In this document: positions 9,153 to 18,281 of the stretch, in pieces | Layout of the letters: the number at the start of each line of letters is the position of its first letter | Numbering within the stretch: the first letter of the stretch is position 1 | Source: Paractinoplanes maris | GTDB taxonomy: Bacteria > Actinomycetota > Actinomycetes > Mycobacteriales > Micromonosporaceae | Reading direction: 5' to 3' | Assembly (NCBI RefSeq): GCF_023544465.1 | Contig: NZ_JALPVL010000007.1 | Coordinates: forward strand, 474,049 to 538,048 | DNA length: 64,000 nt | Made by a program: the position numbers and the translations under genes | Notes under the pieces: model-generated | Databases searched by the model: none | Told to the model about the DNA's origin: nothing | Seen by the model: the letters and a program-made list of their open reading frames with translations, nothing else

Positions 9153-9175
9153 GCCGATGACCGCCTCTCAATAGT

Positions 9176-9220
9176 TGGTGTATCCAAACCATATCGAAAA
9201 TAGTTGGTTTGCGCAAACCA
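9176..9220. promoter_or_regulatory. Two 16-bp palindromic operators between divergent genes
   Basis: 9205-9220 is a perfect palindrome, TGGTTTGCGCAAACCA. 9176-9191 is a near copy, TGGTGTATCCAAACCA, 29 bp away centre to centre. Both lie in the 91-bp gap between the antiporter-regulator-like gene and marR. The right-hand copy falls where the -35 element of the marR promoter (-10 TAGGCT at 9231-9236) would be. The size and symmetry suit a dimeric MarR regulator controlling itself and the divergent gene. Confidence 0.75.
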
Positions 9221-9243
9221 TCTATCGCGGTAGGCTGTGCCGC

Positions 9244-9726
9244 ATGGACGATGGCACTGCGGCCCGGCAGATACATGAGGCATTCACCCAGCTGATGCGG
9301 TGGGCACACCGGGGCGACGTCCGCCGGATGCTGCTCGAGTCCACTGCCGAGACGCTGTCGGCGAACGACATCACCCTGCTCCGGGCCATCACCGCACACG
9401 GCCCCGTGCGTATCTCCGATCTGGCGTCCTGGCAGGGGGTCGACAAGTCGACGCTCACTCCGCAGGTGCGCCGCCTGGAAGACCGCGATCTGGTTGTCCG
9501 GCAGGGCGATCCCGGGGACCGGCGGGCCAGCCTGATGACCGTCACCGACCACGGACGGCGCCGCCTCGACGCCATGGACAGGGCCGGCGAGGACCTCTTC
9601 GGGCGAGCCTTGGACGGCTGGTCCGACGACGACCGGCGCCACCTCGCCACGCTGATGCAACGACTTGCCGCAGGCCTGGCCGTCGTGCCGCACGAGAGTG
9701 TGCTCCGCACGCGGCAGACCACCTGA
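9244..9726 (+). CDS. MarR-family transcriptional regulator (160 aa)
   Basis: A winged-helix repressor fold: helix-turn-helix around residues 58-80 (PVRISDLASWQGVDKSTLTP) and the wing with DRDLVVRQGDPGDRRASLM, typical of MarR. Terminal helices provide dimerisation. There is no ribosome site; a TAGGCT -10 box ends 7 bases before the ATG, so the transcript is probably leaderless. It most likely binds the two palindromes at 9176-9220, regulating itself and the divergent membrane/regulatory gene. The inducer is unknown. Confidence 0.85.
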   Translation: MDDGTAARQIHEAFTQLMRWAHRGDVRRMLLESTAETLSANDITLLRAITAHGPVRISDLASWQGVDKSTLTPQVRRLEDRDLVVRQGDPGDRRASLMTVTDHGRRRLDAMDRAGEDLFGRALDGWSDDDRRHLATLMQRLAAGLAVVPHESVLRTRQTT

Positions 9727-9788
9727 CGTGCGTGGTTCACGGCAGCCGGAAGGGGCCGGTCTGTGACGATGCCCCGGGCCGTGCGGCG

Positions 9789-10646
9789 TCAGATGTTGCA
9801 CCCGTCCGGCGGCAGGCTCTCCGGCGGCTGCGGAGAACCACCCTCGCCGGCGGCGTCCGGGCAGGACAGCCCGAGTGTGTACGCCGTCATCGACAGCGAT
9901 CCGTAGGCGTAGCCGTCGACCAGGACCGAGGTGCCGGGGTCGTCGGCGGTCGCCGCGAGCCCGGCCAGATAGAGCGCGGGAATGAAATGGTCGGGCGTCG
10001 GCACCGCGCTGCGGTAGTCACGGTGCGCGTCGAGGCTCGCGAACCCGCTGGGGTCGGTCAGCATGCGGACCTTGGCATCCTCGTCGAAGCGTTGCGCCCA
10101 GTCGTAGCCGTCGTCGGTGAGCTTCCAGTCCATACCGCGCAGGTTGTGCACCACGTTGCCACTGGCGATGATCAGTACGCCGCGACGACGCAGCGGAGCC
10201 AGCTTCGCGCCGAGTTCGATGTGGTAGTCCAGTGGCTTGTCCGCGTTGATGCTGAGCTGTACGACCGGGATCGAGGCGTCGGGGAAGGCGTGGGTCAGCA
10301 CGGACCAGGTGCCGTGGTCGATGCCCCAGCTGTCGATGTCGGCGCCGACCCAGGTCAGATGGACCACGTCGCTGACCTCGGCGGCCAGGTCGGGAAGCCC
10401 GGGCGCCGGATACTGCACCTCGAAGAGCTCCTCGGGAAACCCGTAGAAGTCGTGGATCGTCCGCGGCCGGGGCATCGCGGTGACCGCGGTGGCATTGGTG
10501 TACCAGTGGGCGCTGATCACCAGGATCGCCCGCGGCCGGGGCACTGATTCGCCGAAGACCCGCCAGGCGGCGGTGTAGCGGTTCACCTCGAGAGCGTTCA
10601 TCGGATTGCCGTGCCCGATGAACGCCGCCGGCATCAACACATCCAC
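9789..10646 (-). CDS. DODA-type extradiol ring-cleavage dioxygenase (YgiD/LigB family)
   Basis: 285 aa, the usual length for class III 4,5-DOPA-type extradiol dioxygenases. Metal-ligand histidine regions are visible: FIGHGNPMNAL (residues 9-19), ISAHWY (about 44-49) and SGNVVHNL, plus WGIDHGTWSVL. The family opens catechol rings with a non-haem iron or zinc site, but the natural substrate of bacterial YgiD proteins is often unknown. The GTG start has a GGGGG run about 10 bases upstream; an in-frame ATG four codons on is an alternative. It is convergent with marR, and the C-terminal 25 residues are a Pro/Gly-rich tail. Confidence 0.85.
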   Translation of the reverse strand: MDVLMPAAFIGHGNPMNALEVNRYTAAWRVFGESVPRPRAILVISAHWYTNATAVTAMPRPRTIHDFYGFPEELFEVQYPAPGLPDLAAEVSDVVHLTWVGADIDSWGIDHGTWSVLTHAFPDASIPVVQLSINADKPLDYHIELGAKLAPLRRRGVLIIASGNVVHNLRGMDWKLTDDGYDWAQRFDEDAKVRMLTDPSGFASLDAHRDYRSAVPTPDHFIPALYLAGLAATADDPGTSVLVDGYAYGSLSMTAYTLGLSCPDAAGEGGSPQPPESLPPDGCNI

Positions 10647-10916
10647 TTGAGACCCCCGGTTGCCACGTCTGCGCTTCCGCGATCAGCGTAGACCCGGAGC
10701 CGGCCCACGACGCCTCGTCGACCTTCGTTGCCGAGGGTCGGCAACGTGCACCTCGGTTTCCTGTCCCTCGTAGCTCTTAACCGGCAAGGAAGCTGCGGCA
10801 ACAATGGACACAGACCCCAGGGATACCGCAGCCGCCGGCGCGGACCGGGGCACGTCCTTGATCCATCGCCGCCGCGCCGGCTCCCGGCCCGATGGCTTCG
10901 TCGAAGGAGGCAGTTC

Positions 10917-11123
10917 ATGCGATCCCGCACAGCTTCGTTCCCCGTGGTGGCCGTCCTCGGCGCCGCCGTCATCGGACTGGCGGTGATCCTCTTCGTGACC
11001 GTCGGCCTGACCGAAGCCCTGACACTCGTCGCCGTCGTCGCCGCCTTGTCCGCCGTGTACGCCCTGCGTCATTGGGCCCGCAAAAGATTGATCTACCACC
11101 GTACTTCCGAGCCACAGGCGTGA
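10917..11123 (+). CDS. Small membrane protein (68 aa)
   Basis: One ATG with a near-perfect GAAGGAGG site 6 bases upstream supports a real gene. Residues 8-32 and 33-50 form two adjoining hydrophobic helices, followed by a basic tail (RHWARKRLIYHR) that would sit in the cytoplasm. No family is recognised. It precedes the CBS/BON gene by 59 bp on the same strand and may be co-transcribed with it. Confidence 0.65.
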   Translation: MRSRTASFPVVAVLGAAVIGLAVILFVTVGLTEALTLVAVVAALSAVYALRHWARKRLIYHRTSEPQA

Positions 11124-11182
11124 ACGCCTCCGATCGTCGCGTCGGCAGTGGCCGGAACCGTGAGCACCAGGAAGGGATTGAC

Positions 11183-11920
11183 ATGCAGCAATGGCGAGTC
11201 CAAGACGTGATGACCACTGATGTGATCACTGCCTCCGGAGATGCGCCGGTGAAGGAGCTGGTCGATCTGCTCCGCGAACGGGAGATCAGCGCTGCGCCGA
11301 TCGTCGACGATTTCGGCGTCGTGCTCGGTGTGGTCTCCTGGAGCGACCTGCACGAGATCATCGAGGTCGCCCAGCCAGTACGCTCGCGGCGATGGTGGCG
11401 CCGGGCGTTTCCACCGCGCCTGTACTGGCCCGAGGGCACGGCGGCCGGAATCATGAACGGTCCCCCGGTGACGATCGGGGCGGACGCGTCGCTGACGGCC
11501 GCCGCCCGGCTGATGCACCAGCGCGCCGTCGGTCGACTGCTGGTGGTCGACGCCGGCCACAAGCTGCGGGGCATCGTCAGCCGATCGGACCTGTTCAAGG
11601 TCCACGACCGGCTGGACGCCGTGATCCGCGACGAGGCGGTGCACCACGTCCTGATCGGTGAGCTGCGGATCCGCCCCGGAGCAGTGCGCGTCAGCGTGGA
11701 CGACGGCGCCGTGACCCTCACCGGACGAACGGCACGGAGGACGACCGCGCAGGCCGCGGCCCGGACCATCGCGCTGATCCCCGGCGTGACCGACATCGAC
11801 AATCAGCTTGTGCCGGACGTCGACGACACCGCGGCCCCCGGGTCCGCCGGTCACGCCCTCCGGCGCAACTACCTGGTGCTGGACGGCGGCCCCCGGAGCA
11901 TGGCGGCAGCGCAGGCGTGA
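11183..11920 (+). CDS. CBS-domain protein with C-terminal BON domain (245 aa), second copy
   Basis: Same architecture as the gene at 626: CBS1 (DVMTTDVITA, GVVSWSDLHEI), CBS2 (GIMNGPPVTI, GIVSRSDLFKV) and BON at about 150-210 (VRVSVDDGAVTLTGRTARRT). Between the two CBS halves lies a basic, tryptophan-rich loop (RSRRWWRRAFPPRLYW) absent from the first copy, which might contact lipid or nucleic acid. The ATG was chosen for alignment with the paralogue (MQQWRVQDVM against MHWQVDDVM) and a GAAGGGA site 7 bases upstream. The two copies bracket the Mrp, MarR and dioxygenase genes. Confidence 0.85.
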   Translation: MQQWRVQDVMTTDVITASGDAPVKELVDLLREREISAAPIVDDFGVVLGVVSWSDLHEIIEVAQPVRSRRWWRRAFPPRLYWPEGTAAGIMNGPPVTIGADASLTAAARLMHQRAVGRLLVVDAGHKLRGIVSRSDLFKVHDRLDAVIRDEAVHHVLIGELRIRPGAVRVSVDDGAVTLTGRTARRTTAQAAARTIALIPGVTDIDNQLVPDVDDTAAPGSAGHALRRNYLVLDGGPRSMAAAQA

Positions 11921-12116
11921 ACTCGATCGACCCGTCCTCCACTCCCCCGATCCACGAATCAACCGCGAACTGACAGTTGACTGTCACGGACCAAGTGCAT
12001 GCCCGGCCGGGTGGCGCGACGGCACCGTCAGAAGCAGTCCACAGCGGGACCGGTCCCCTTCATGATGACGGGTGTAACGTCCGAACGAGTCACTCCCCCG
12101 TCCATCGGAGTCCCGG

Positions 12117-15100
12117 ATGTCCGCGAGCCTGCTGACCACCATGGCCGACCGCCTCGACGCCGCTCCCGGGTCGCCCCTCTTCACGTTCCTCGATCGCCAC
12201 GGCAAGGAGATCGACGCGGCCGACCTCCAGGAGATCGTGCGCCGGGCGGCCGGCACCGCCGACTTCCTGCAGGCGGCCGGGGTTGCGCCCGGCGACCGCG
12301 TACTGCTGATCTTCCCGCCCGATGGTCTGGAGTTCGTCGCCGGCTTCGTCGGGTGCATGCTCCTCGGCGCGATCGCTGTCCCGGTGGCCAGCCCCGACCC
12401 GCGGCATCTCGATCGGGAGCTGCCCAAGCTCCGGCACATCGCCGAGGACAGCGGCGCACGCGTCGCCCTCACCCATGCGAGGTACCGCGGACTCACCACA
12501 CTGGCGTCGGTACGCGACGGCTTGGCGGGCCGCTGGCGCGGCCGCGAGACGTCGAACTGGCCCGAACTCACCTGGTTGCTGTCCAATCGCGTCAAACGCG
12601 CCGATCCGGAGGTGGCCGCGGCCCGGCTGGCCCGCGCGGCCGCCCGGTTCGGCCCGGACGATGTCGTGTACCTGCAGTACACCTCCGGCTCGACGTCGGC
12701 GCCCAGGGGCGTCGTCGTACGGCATCGGAATCTGACGCACAATCTCGAGCTGATCGCGCGCAACACCCGGGTCGACAGCGAGTCGGTGCTCGTCGGCTGG
12801 GTGCCGTTGTTCCACGACATGGGGCTGGCCGGCGGGATCCTCAACGCCCTGTACACCGGGGCGCGCTGCGTCGCCTTCTCCTCGACCACCTTCCTGGCTG
12901 CCCCGCGTCTCTGGCTCGAGGCGATCGATCGCTACCGCGCCACGCACATCGCCGGGCCGAACTTCGGCTACGACTACGTGTTGCGCGGTCTGCGCGACGG
13001 CGACTCGTTCGACCTCTCGTCGGTCCGCTCCACCCTGCAGGGCGGTGAGCCGATGCTGGTCGCCACGATGGACCGCTTCGAGGCCGCGCTCAGCCGGATG
13101 GGCTTCGATCCGGCGTCGTTCGGCAACGTCTACGGCATGGCCGAGGCCGTGCTCTTCGTCTGCGGTCGGGTCGGCCGGAAGCCGACGCTGCTCCACGGGG
13201 ATCGGGCCCTGCTGGATCGCGACGGCGTGATCGTCGCGCCGGCGCCGGGCGCACCCGCGATGACGCTCGTGGGCAGCGGCGTGCCGGACGAGGAGTGGGG
13301 TGTTTCGGTGATCGCCGTCGACCCGGTAACCCGGCGGCCGCGGCCACCGTACGCCGTCGGTGAGCTGTGGATCTCCAGTCCCAGCGTGTCGAGCGGTTAC
13401 TGGGGACGGACCGAGGAGGAGAACGCGGCCGTCTTCGCCGCGCGCCCGGCGACCGGAACCGGCCCGCACGACGGGCGGCGTTTCCTGCGGACCGGTGATC
13501 TCGGAGTGATCGGCGACGACGGCGAGGTGTTCCTCTGCGGCCGCCTCAAGGACCTCATCATCGTCGGGGGCCGCAACATTCATCCGCAGGATCTGGAAGC
13601 GGCGGTAGTGGCGGCCGATCCGATTCTGCGGCCGGGCAACGCGGTCGCCTTCGGGGTGCGGGTCGACGGCGTCGAGCGGGTCGTGGTGGCGGCCGAGCTG
13701 CGCAAGAAGGTCCTGCGGGACAGGGAGCCGGTCCCGCTGGACCGCGCGGCCTCGGCGATCCGGGCCGCGGTGACCTCGCACTGCGGGGTGCAGTGTCATG
13801 AGGTCCTGCTGATGAGGCCGGACAGCCTTCCGAAGACGACCAGCGGAAAGCTGCGGCGCACACAGTGCAGGCAACAGTGGACGGCTGGATCGCTGCGTTC
13901 GTCGGCGGTCCCGGGACAACGCGAGCCGACATGGACGACATTGCCCCGGGCGGGCCCGGGCGGCGAGCCGGAGTACCTGCTCCGGTTGCTGCAGACCGAA
14001 GTAGCAGAGGTGCTGCAACTGACCGACCCGAACGACATATCGGTGGATCGGCCACTCCTCGACGTCGGCCTCGACTCGCTCGGGTTGATCGATCTGGCCC
14101 TGCGCGTCGAGGATCGGACCGGAGCGCGCATCCCGCCGGCGAACTTCGGCAACGACTCGACCCTGCGGGCGATGGCGATCTCGCTGGTACGGCACTTCGA
14201 GTCGGCGCCTCCCGAGCTGGACGAGGCTCCGGACACCGGTGACGTCCCATTCAGCGCCGCGCAGCGGCACGCCCTGGAGCTGGGGCAATGGGACGGGTCG
14301 ACCCGTACGGTCATGCTCGACGTCCATCGGCGGCTCACCCCGGACCGTCTCCGCCGAGCCGCGTGCGCGCTGGTCGCCCGGCACGAGGCGCTGCGCCTGC
14401 GGTTCCGTCGCGACGACGGCCGATTCGCGCAGCGCTACGGCGACATCGAGGGCAGTTTCACCGTCGAGTCGGTCACGCTGGACCGGCCCGACGCGCGCCC
14501 GCCGCTCATCAGCGAGCAGCATCGCCGCGTCAGCGTCGAGCACGGCCCGCTGATGCGTCTGGTTCTCATCGAGAGCGGCTCCAGGCAACGTCTGTTCATC
14601 GCGGTCAACCACCTCGTCATGGACAGGGTCACGCTGCGCATCCTGCTGGATGACCTGGACCAGCTCTGCCGGTTGGACGAACAGGGCGAGGCCCTGCGGC
14701 TGGCCCGGACATCGGCCCGCTTCGAAGTGTTCTCCGGCTGGATGAACGACTTCGCCCGCCGGGACGCGAGGGCGGATCTCGAGTTCTGGCGAACTCAGCT
14801 GGCAGTGCCACCACCGGCCACCTACGACCCGCTGGCGCACACCGGCGTGCAGACGGAGGACCTGGCGACCGCCCGCCACAGCCTGCCGCCCGAGGAGACG
14901 CGCAGGCTCCGCAACGTACGGATGACCGGGCCGGACGCCGGCCGTGCACCGCTGGGCACCACCCTGCTCACGGCGCTGGTGCGGACCGCTCAGCGCCAGT
15001 GGAGCTGCGGGCGTCTCGTGGTCGAGCTCTCCGGCTCGGGGAGACAGACAGCGGTACACGGCCTCGATCTCTCGCGCACGGTCGGCGATCTGCACTGCAC

Positions 15101-15527
15101 CTTCCCGCTCGCCTTCGAGGACAGCCAGTCCCAGAGCCCAGCCGAGACGCTGACCGCAGTGGGAAAACGGCTCGCCGGTGTCCCGTCCGCGGGGCTGTCG
15201 TTCGAAGGCCTCAAGTATCTGAACAACGACCCGGACCTGCGACAGAGCATCCGCCAGGCCCCGGCTCCGACGCTACGGTTCACCTTCCAGGGCGAGATGC
15301 CGACGCGGAGCCGCAACGGCCTCTTCTCTCTGAGCGCGGCCGCCATCGGTGACGTGTGGGATCCCGGGGCCGGCGTGCGGCAACCGCCCCTCCACATCGA
15401 ATGCGCGGTCGTCGGCGGCACGACCCGCATTGTCTGGGCATACTCGCCCCGGCGGCTGTGGTGGACCGGAGCCGAGATCGATCAGTGGATGACCCGGTTC
15501 CGAAATGAGCTCTACCAGCTGGTTTGA
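12117..15527 (+). CDS. Fatty acyl-AMP ligase / acyl carrier / condensation tri-domain protein (1136 aa)
   Basis: Residues 10-590 form an AMP-forming ligase of the FAAL type: P-loop YTSGSTSAPRG (about 188-198), GWVPLFHDMGLAGG, FLRTGDLG (about 457) and TTSGKLRR (about 575). Residues 615-700 are a carrier domain with the phosphopantetheine serine in DVGLDSLGL (S654). Residues 725-1130 are an NRPS condensation domain whose active-site motif reads NHLVMDR (H832, D836) instead of HHxxxDG; the catalytic second His is kept. It probably activates a fatty acid as acyl-AMP, loads it on its own carrier and transfers it to an amine or alcohol. No adenylation, thioesterase or PKS gene is adjacent, so the acceptor is unknown. 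GGAG lies 7 bases before the ATG. Confidence 0.8.
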   Translation: MSASLLTTMADRLDAAPGSPLFTFLDRHGKEIDAADLQEIVRRAAGTADFLQAAGVAPGDRVLLIFPPDGLEFVAGFVGCMLLGAIAVPVASPDPRHLDRELPKLRHIAEDSGARVALTHARYRGLTTLASVRDGLAGRWRGRETSNWPELTWLLSNRVKRADPEVAAARLARAAARFGPDDVVYLQYTSGSTSAPRGVVVRHRNLTHNLELIARNTRVDSESVLVGWVPLFHDMGLAGGILNALYTGARCVAFSSTTFLAAPRLWLEAIDRYRATHIAGPNFGYDYVLRGLRDGDSFDLSSVRSTLQGGEPMLVATMDRFEAALSRMGFDPASFGNVYGMAEAVLFVCGRVGRKPTLLHGDRALLDRDGVIVAPAPGAPAMTLVGSGVPDEEWGVSVIAVDPVTRRPRPPYAVGELWISSPSVSSGYWGRTEEENAAVFAARPATGTGPHDGRRFLRTGDLGVIGDDGEVFLCGRLKDLIIVGGRNIHPQDLEAAVVAADPILRPGNAVAFGVRVDGVERVVVAAELRKKVLRDREPVPLDRAASAIRAAVTSHCGVQCHEVLLMRPDSLPKTTSGKLRRTQCRQQWTAGSLRSSAVPGQREPTWTTLPRAGPGGEPEYLLRLLQTEVAEVLQLTDPNDISVDRPLLDVGLDSLGLIDLALRVEDRTGARIPPANFGNDSTLRAMAISLVRHFESAPPELDEAPDTGDVPFSAAQRHALELGQWDGSTRTVMLDVHRRLTPDRLRRAACALVARHEALRLRFRRDDGRFAQRYGDIEGSFTVESVTLDRPDARPPLISEQHRRVSVEHGPLMRLVLIESGSRQRLFIAVNHLVMDRVTLRILLDDLDQLCRLDEQGEALRLARTSARFEVFSGWMNDFARRDARADLEFWRTQLAVPPPATYDPLAHTGVQTEDLATARHSLPPEETRRLRNVRMTGPDAGRAPLGTTLLTALVRTAQRQWSCGRLVVELSGSGRQTAVHGLDLSRTVGDLHCTFPLAFEDSQSQSPAETLTAVGKRLAGVPSAGLSFEGLKYLNNDPDLRQSIRQAPAPTLRFTFQGEMPTRSRNGLFSLSAAAIGDVWDPGAGVRQPPLHIECAVVGGTTRIVWAYSPRRLWWTGAEIDQWMTRFRNELYQLV

Positions 15528-15550
15528 AGGGGCACGGGCTTCCCGGTCGG

Positions 15551-15735
15551 TCAGACGTCGCGGTAGGTGGCGAACTCGTCGAGCAGGCTCTACGGGCGTC
15601 GTCGCATTGCGGGAAGCATGTCGCGGACGGCTGCCTCGAACTGATCGTAGGACGCATCCAGCGGAAGCGAATCTGCGACCGGCGCCCCGCAAGCCTCCAG
15701 GCGTGCCGACAGCTCACGCAGGAGATGTAGAGCCT
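15551..15735 (-). pseudogene. 3' remnant of an unidentified gene with an internal stop
   Basis: On the minus strand, 61 codons with strongly actinomycete-like composition run to a TGA at 15551. They read through LHLLRELSARLEACGAPVAD, then LPLDASYDQFEAAVRDMLPA, and then one in-frame TAG before SLLDEFATYRDV. The amphipathic helical pattern and codon use look like real coding sequence, but the stop and the lack of a start mark a decayed C-terminal fragment. Family not recognised. It abuts the truncated PAP2 gene head to head, which suggests a recombination scar. Confidence 0.45.
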
Positions 15736-16230
15736 AGTAGGGCATCTGATCATGGGGTGGGGCTACGCCGCTGGCGCGAGCCGCTGTTCCTGGCGGCCGC
15801 GGTGACCACGCAGGCGCTGGTGTTCTTCTCCGCCACCCTGATCATCAACCGCTCGCGGCCGGACGTGCCGAAGCTGGACGTGTCGCCGCCCACCTCCAGC
15901 TTTCCGTCCGGGCACACGTCCGCCGCGTTGGCCCTCTATGGCGGACTGGCCCTGCTGCTGGCCCTGCTCGCTCGGCGAACGTGGCTCAAGGTCCTGTGCT
16001 GGGCGCTGGTCTTGGTGCCGATCGCGGTCGGGCTGGCCCGCATGTACCGCGGCATGCACCACCCGTCAGGCGTGGTGGCGTCGTTCCTCAACGGCGGCGT
16101 CTGCATCGCCGTCATGGCGCGCGCAATACTCGCGCGCGGCGCGGTGTCTTCCAACCCACCAACAGGTTTAGCCCGCTCGTCTTCATTCGTGTCCGGTCGT
16201 CAGGAGCACTGGCGGCGGTCGCTCCGCTGA
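15736..16230 (+). pseudogene. 5'-truncated PAP2 superfamily phosphatase
   Basis: The C-terminal catalytic part of a membrane PAP2 lipid phosphatase is clear: NRSRPDVPKLD (motif 1 region), SFPSGHTSAA (motif 2) and ARMYRGMHHPSGV (motif 3, with the usual Asp replaced by Gly), plus two hydrophobic helices. The roughly 100-130 N-terminal residues and first helices expected in this family are missing. No ATG with a ribosome site exists; only a GTG at 15757 could start translation. The frame continues to 16230, but the similarity fades after about 16128. It is most likely a relic, though a short product cannot be excluded. Confidence 0.6.
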
Positions 16231-16514
16231 ACAGGCCGTCGTCGGATCACTCGGCAGGTTCCTCATTTAGCGAAGCGCTTTCGTAAGAGAGCGACGGTCA
16301 CGACCTTGGACGTCAGACGCGCAGTTTCTCCACGAGCGCTCTGCGAGGAGTAGAACGCTCAAGGCGGTTACCGGAGGCCGTCCGGAATGGTCGAAGGTCT
16401 TACGTACACCAGAAAACCGCCCCCCTGATCGGCGGGAACCCGGCTTGTCTGCCGCGATCGCCACTGGAACGGTTGATTTCGTAGCGATCAAGCCGAATTC
16501 TCGAGACGAAGAGC

Positions 16515-17986
16515 ATGGACATGCAGTATCAAGCGATCACCCGGCTGGCGGCCGCGGTGTTGCTGCTGGCCGGCCTGAGCACGGGATCCGTCCCCGCGAA
16601 CGCCGTTTCGTCAGCAGGCACATTCAAGGTCGACTGGAAGCCGTGTCCAGACGCTCCAAATATCCAATGTGGAATGTTACAGGTGCCGTTGGACTGGTCC
16701 AAGCCGACGGGCGAAAGAGTGCCGATCGCCGTCGCGCGCCGTCCGGCCGACGATCCGGGCGCCCGCATCGGAACGCTGTTCTACAATCCCGGTGGGCCCG
16801 GTGCCGGTGCCGCAAGGTACATCGTCGCCGCGGAAACCGCCTTCTCCCCCACGCTGCGCACCCGGTTCGACCTGGTCGCCATGGACCCGCGCGGAATGGG
16901 CAACAGCGTGCAGGTGCGCTGCGAGCTGAACCTCTTCACGCCCGACACGACCCTGTTCCCTCGCTCCGAGGAACAGTTCCAGCGGATGGTCCGGCACAAC
17001 CGCGAATTCGGCCAGAGCTGCCTGCGGCAGACCGGCGCGCTCATGCACAACATGGACACCAGGACCGTCGCCCGCGACCACGAGGCATTGCGCATCGCCC
17101 TCAATGTCGACAAGGTCAGCTGGCTCGGCATCTCGTACGGCGCCCAGTTGGCGGCCAACTACGCCAACGAGTCCCCCGCCACACCCGCGCCATGGTGATC
17201 GACGCCGCACTGGATCACAGCCAGGCGGAGACCGCGCAGGCGACCGACGAGATCATGTCCGTGGAGAACGGATTCAACCGGTTCGCGCGCTGGTGCGACA
17301 CAGCAACCGCGTGCGCGCTTCGCGGCCAGGACGTCGGGACCGTGTTCGACGCGCTGGTCGCACGCGCCGACGCCAACCCCATCCCTGTGGAGGGAGCGCT
17401 GCGAGCGGTCACCGGCGAGGACATCCGGATGGGAACCAAGACCCAGCTCGCGACCAAGGATCCGGTCGTCATCGCGCCGGGTTCAACCTGGGCGGCACTG
17501 TCCCAGTCACTCGCGGCCGCTGTCGCCGGAGACGCCTCGGCATTCATCTCCTTCCCCGACGGCGTGCCCCAGGACGGCCTGGGCGCCATCTCGGCGAACG
17601 CCTGCACCGACTACGTGCCCCAGGTCGAATCGTGGGCCGAGATGCAGCAGCGCATGCAGCTGGGCCGGCAACTCGCCCCGCACATGCAGGGCGCGTCCGA
17701 CACCTGGCGGGTCAACGGCTGCATCGGCTGGCCGGTCAAGGCGACGAACCCGCCGCGGGCACTGAACGTCCGCGGAATACCGACGCTACTCGTGCATGCG
17801 GTAAACGATCCACAGGACCCGTACCGCTGGACGCACAACCTCGCGGCTCAGATCCATGGCAGCGACCTGCTGACCCGCACGGGCGACGGGCACACCTCCT
17901 ACTACTCCTCGCCGTGCTCACGCGCCGCGATGGACAACTACCTCGTCCGCCCGCAGGCATCCGCCGACCGAGTGTGTGACGAGTAG
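16515..17986 (+). pseudogene. Secreted alpha/beta hydrolase (tripeptidyl-aminopeptidase/SlpD type) with a frameshift
   Basis: Two frames together give a complete protein of about 490 aa. The first (from the ATG at 16515) has a signal peptide (hydrophobic 10-24, cleavage near ANA30), the oxyanion segment FYNPGGPGAG and the nucleophile GISYG (S207), then ends at a stop at 17198. The next frame resumes with HTRAMVIDAALDHSQ and supplies the acid in LLVHAVNDPQD and the catalytic His in DGHTSY, to the stop at 17986. The shift falls near the CCCCC run at 17173-17177, where one base appears lost. It is either a true frameshift mutation or a sequencing error at a homopolymer; everything else looks functional. 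Confidence 0.75.
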
Positions 17987-18044
17987 CCCCTGGCCGATTG
18001 GTGACCCCTCGTCCCGAGTGACGGGGGGCCACAACGCCAAGGCA

Positions 18045-18276
18045 TCAAAACCGACCGCCCGGCGCCAGGAGCGCAACCTGGTTGAACAGCCAGACGTACC
18101 AGAAGGTGACGGCGATGGTAGTGCCGGCGTCGATCGATGCCGCGCAGGCCGGCCCGGTTGTCGCGGATGGACGCCACGATGAGGGCGGCGATGAATGTGC
18201 CCGCGGCGACGAAGCTGTCCCATGGGATGGCGCCCCGGCTCAGGGCGTACGCGAGGACGGACGTCGGTGCAAAGTG
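18045..18276 (-). pseudogene. Frameshifted C-terminal remnant of a membrane protein
   Basis: On the minus strand, two frames give a helix-rich sequence: VLAYALSRGAIPWDS, then FVAAGTFIAALIVAS and a basic loop RDNRAGLRG. After a shift near 18135 comes TIAVTFWYVWLFNQVALLAP, ending at a TGA at 18045. Two hydrophobic segments joined by a positively charged loop indicate a polytopic membrane protein. There is no start and one frameshift, so it is a relic. It lies immediately downstream of the SARP-type regulator gene. Family not recognised. Confidence 0.4.
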
Positions 18277-18281
18277 TGGAC

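Noticed and set aside
12090..15095. A 1001-codon open frame on the minus strand opposite the acyl ligase gene
   Set aside because: Long antisense frames are common in GC-rich coding DNA. It has no ribosome site and no domain signature, and the plus strand encodes clear motifs.
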